This document shows positions 33,152 to 35,351 of a stretch of 35,351 bases of DNA, in pieces; positions within the stretch are counted from its first letter, which is position 1, and the number at the start of each line of letters is the position of its first letter. The notes under the pieces were generated by a model that searched no databases, was not told the DNA's origin, and saw nothing but the letters and a program-made list of their open reading frames with translations. A program made the position numbers and the translations under genes. The stretch covers positions 1 through 35,351 of the forward strand of contig JAADGL010000058.1 of assembly GCA_013152385.1 (NCBI GenBank). The letters are read 5' to 3'. This DNA is from Acidobacteriota bacterium (lineage in GTDB: Bacteria; Acidobacteriota; Holophagae; Thermotomaculales; Thermotomaculaceae).

Positions 33152-34535
33152 CGACCCGGAACTTCAACTCGTTTTAAAACACCTTCGACAAACATCCCGG
33201 CCGCCTCTCCTCGTGGGAGGGGCGGTTCGGGACTGCCTCCTCAACAAAAAACCGAAAGACCTTGACTTCCTCATAACCGGAACCGAAATCAGCGAATTTG
33301 AAACCGCAATGGCCGAACTGGCAGACACACTGAACCTCAACACCATCCGCCCCGCCGCCTTCCCGGAAGTCATCCGCCTGGTCAACCGGGACATCAGCCT
33401 CGACTTCACCTTCATCTCACCGGAAACCGTCACCGAAAACCTGATGGAACGGGACTTCACCGTCAACGCCATGGCCATGAACCCCGCCGACGGCGAAATC
33501 ATCGACCCGGCAGGGGGCAGAAACGACCTGAAACAGAAAAAACTCCGGTTTGTCCGGGAAAGCGCCTTTCAAAAAGACCCCGTCCGCGTCATCCGCCTCT
33601 TCCGCTTTCAGACAGAACTGGGATTCACACCGGACAAAACAACACTGAAACTGGCAAAAAAAGCCGCACCCCTGCTGAACAAACCCGCCGGAGAACGAAT
33701 CCGGGAAGAACTCTACCGCATCCTTGCCAACGACAACGGCGCCGTCGCCGTCAAAGAAATGGCACACCCCATCCTCACCGAACTCTTTCCCTCCCTCTCC
33801 GCCATCCGCAGCATCCCCCAGAACGGCTACCACCATTTAGATGCCTTCGGCCACAGCCTTGCCGTCACCGAATGGACATTCCGCATCAAAAAACTGGCCG
33901 CCATCGCAAACATCCCGGAACCCGACATCTCCGACAAAGACAAAATCATCCTGCGCCTCGCCGCCCTCTTCCACGACACCGGCAAAGCCGACACACTGGC
34001 ATGGAACGAAAACGGCATCACCACCTTCAAAAAACATCAAATCCACTCCGGCGAACACTTCCTTGCCGACATCGCCAGGCTCAACCCCTCAAAAAACCTC
34101 ACCGAACGGGCCGCCGCCCTCATCCGCCGGCACATGCTCTTTCTCAACTTCATGCTCAACGGCTGGTCGGAAAACTCCTTCCGCAAACTCATCCGAAAAA
34201 TGGGAAAAGACAGCCGGCTCCTGGCACTGCTGGCATTAGCCGACAAACTATCGGCAAACGGCCCGCTCTCCGCCGGCAGCGCGGACAAAATCGCCAAAAT
34301 CATCGGAAAATTCATAAAATACTACGAAAAAGAAGCCGAAACCATCGAAAAACTCCCCAAACTGCTGTCCGGCAGAGAAATCATGGACACACTGGGCATC
34401 TCCTCCTCCCCGGAAGTGGGAAAAATCCTCAACGAAATCGCCGAAAAACAGCTTGCCGACCCCGCCTTCGGCCGGGAACAGGCACTGCAAATTCTGCAAA
34501 CACACAAAAAAAACACACAGGAACACAAACCGTGA
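33138..34535 (+). CDS. CCA tRNA nucleotidyltransferase / poly(A) polymerase family protein with HD domain
   Basis: 465 aa. It is a class II nucleotidyltransferase: GGAVRD (27-32) and the metal-binding DLD (41-43) form the head; RDFTVNAMA and RFRFQTELGF match the neck and body; an HD phosphohydrolase-type motif is at His279/Asp280 (ALFHDTGKAD). It repairs or adds the 3' CCA of tRNAs, or adds A only, or acts as poly(A) polymerase; sequence alone does not separate these. The start is a TTG at 33138, overlapping the lyase gene by 14 nt. It is chosen because AAAAAGGA lies 8 nt upstream and the nucleotidyltransferase fold begins soon after. The 3' end overlaps the next gene by 4 nt (GTGA). The plus strand here is strongly C-rich, with most codons ending in C. 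Confidence 0.9.
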   Translation: MPTPDDPELQLVLKHLRQTSRPPLLVGGAVRDCLLNKKPKDLDFLITGTEISEFETAMAELADTLNLNTIRPAAFPEVIRLVNRDISLDFTFISPETVTENLMERDFTVNAMAMNPADGEIIDPAGGRNDLKQKKLRFVRESAFQKDPVRVIRLFRFQTELGFTPDKTTLKLAKKAAPLLNKPAGERIREELYRILANDNGAVAVKEMAHPILTELFPSLSAIRSIPQNGYHHLDAFGHSLAVTEWTFRIKKLAAIANIPEPDISDKDKIILRLAALFHDTGKADTLAWNENGITTFKKHQIHSGEHFLADIARLNPSKNLTERAAALIRRHMLFLNFMLNGWSENSFRKLIRKMGKDSRLLALLALADKLSANGPLSAGSADKIAKIIGKFIKYYEKEAETIEKLPKLLSGREIMDTLGISSSPEVGKILNEIAEKQLADPAFGREQALQILQTHKKNTQEHKP

Positions 34536-35308
34536 AAATCACCTTTCTCGGAACCGGAACCTCCATGGGCGTGCCCCTCATCAACTGCGGCTGCCCCGTC
34601 TGCACCTCCGCCGACCCCAAAGACAAACGAATGCGGGCATCCGTAAAAATCGAAACCGGCGGCAAAACCCTGCTCATTGACGCCTCCTCCGACTTCCGCC
34701 AACAGGCACTGCGGTTCGGCATCCCCACCATCGACGGCATCCTCCTCACCCACCCCCACGCCGACCACATCTTCGGGCTGGACGACACCCGCATCTACTC
34801 CCTGAGAGAAAAAAGAGCCATCCGAATCTTCGGCAGCGCATACACACTGAAAAACATCCGCCACATCTTCTCCTACGCCTTCGAAGACATCCGGGACGAA
34901 CGCCTCATCAAACCCCTGTTTCAACTGAACCAACTGAAACAAAAACAGGAACTCTTCGGCTTAAACATCACCTGCCTGCGCCTCAACCACGGCGGCATGC
35001 CCGTCACCGGCTACCGCATCGGCAACTTCGCCTACCTCACCGACTTTGCCGAAATTGAAGAAAACGACATCGAGCTACTCTACGGCGTCACCCACCTCGT
35101 TGTCGGCGCCCTCCGCTACACCCCCAGCATCTCCCACCTCACCGTGGGCCAGGCTGTCCAACTCATTGAAAAAATCCAGCCGAAAGAAGCATGGCTCACC
35201 CACATGAGCCACGAAATCTCCCACAAAAAACTTGAAAACGAACTCCCCGCCCCCATCCACGCCGCCTGCGACGGCCTCTCCTTTCACTGCCCTGCCGGGA
35301 GGCCGTGA
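34532..35308 (+). CDS. metallo-beta-lactamase-fold hydrolase, PhnP-like
   Basis: 258 aa, starting with GTG inside the stop of the previous gene; AGGA lies about 9 nt upstream. The active-site HPHADH is at 74-79, with further ligands expected at the Asp of YLTDFAEI and a late His (THMSHE). Cys19, Cys21 and Cys24 in INCGCPVC are the structural zinc site characteristic of PhnP and relatives, which hydrolyse cyclic phosphate or phosphodiester substrates. No phn (phosphonate) genes are nearby, so the name describes the fold, not the pathway. Its coupling to a tRNA nucleotidyltransferase suggests a substrate with a 2',3'-cyclic phosphate or similar, but that is speculation. The last 43 nt of the window after the stop show nothing. 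Confidence 0.87.
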   Translation: MKITFLGTGTSMGVPLINCGCPVCTSADPKDKRMRASVKIETGGKTLLIDASSDFRQQALRFGIPTIDGILLTHPHADHIFGLDDTRIYSLREKRAIRIFGSAYTLKNIRHIFSYAFEDIRDERLIKPLFQLNQLKQKQELFGLNITCLRLNHGGMPVTGYRIGNFAYLTDFAEIEENDIELLYGVTHLVVGALRYTPSISHLTVGQAVQLIEKIQPKEAWLTHMSHEISHKKLENELPAPIHAACDGLSFHCPAGRP

Positions 35309-35351
35309 ATTGTGATTTTGGGAAGTGATTAGTGTTGTTATAAACAGAGTC

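Noticed and set aside
33872-34531. Long open frame in a second register through the nucleotidyltransferase gene, joined to the PhnP-like gene
   Set aside because: It is rich in His, Arg, Lys and Pro with no protein-like pattern. It is open only because the plus strand is poor in T and G; the real hydrolase starts at the GTG at 34532.

Overview
The window looks like ordinary chromosome from a diderm (LPS-type) bacterium of roughly 50% G+C. LptD and a TolC-type outer-membrane channel imply an outer membrane. A sigma-54 (-24/-12) promoter precedes a type IV pilin gene, and a selenocysteine tRNA (UCA anticodon) shows UGA recoding. An oxygen-sensitive [4Fe-4S] L-serine dehydratase, a methionine gamma-lyase-like enzyme and a 2[4Fe-4S] ferredoxin hint at an anaerobic, amino-acid-using lifestyle. 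The many exported TPR proteins resemble what is seen in Acidobacteriota and related deep lineages, but I cannot fix the taxon from sequence alone. I see no phage, IS element, CRISPR array or toxin-antitoxin cassette.

Layout. 1-7.4 kb (+): an exported TPR sensor diguanylate cyclase; a basic, cysteine-free type IV pilin behind a sigma-54 promoter; a small membrane protein paired with a ferredoxin; and a translationally overlapping DUF2339-DUF3999 membrane pair ending at a bidirectional terminator. 7.4-12.4 kb: an exported nine-repeat probable beta-propeller protein (-), a cytosolic TPR protein (+), an exported TolB-like/TPR protein (-) and a membrane PIN-TRAM nuclease (-). 12.4-13.7 kb: an Mrp-type ATPase followed by selC, which appears to have its own promoter inside the end of mrp. 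13.7-16 kb: a DUF1684 lipoprotein (-) and L-serine dehydratase (+). 16-20.6 kb (+): a tightly packed ktrB-ktrA-unknown exported protein-lptD operon. 20.8-22.3 kb: a TolC-family protein. 22.4-25.3 kb (-): pyrR-pyrB-pyrC behind a leader with an intrinsic terminator and an overlapping leader ORF. 25.7-31.7 kb (+): a very large exported DUF3857/transglutaminase/TPR protein and an exported GH114-like (TM1410/MJ1477-type) protein. 31.8-35.3 kb (+): an overlapping operon of a methionine gamma-lyase-like enzyme, a CCA-adding/poly(A) polymerase-type nucleotidyltransferase and a PhnP-like metallo-beta-lactamase-fold hydrolase, with a strikingly C-rich coding strand.

How they fit together. Most of the window is housekeeping (pyrimidine synthesis, K+ uptake, LPS export, tRNA maturation, Fe-S handling) mixed with poorly characterised envelope proteins. 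The most striking regulatory feature is the pyrR leader. A 31-codon ORF with its own Shine-Dalgarno reads straight through the attenuator hairpin and stops just inside pyrR. This is the architecture of UTP-sensing leader-peptide attenuation (as in enterobacterial pyrBI), here placed in front of a gene for the other known pyrimidine attenuation regulator, PyrR. Other points worth a second look are the potassium-transport/LPS-transport operon, the membrane protein-ferredoxin pair, the zinc-ribbon DUF2339/DUF3999 pair and the stand-alone selC promoter.
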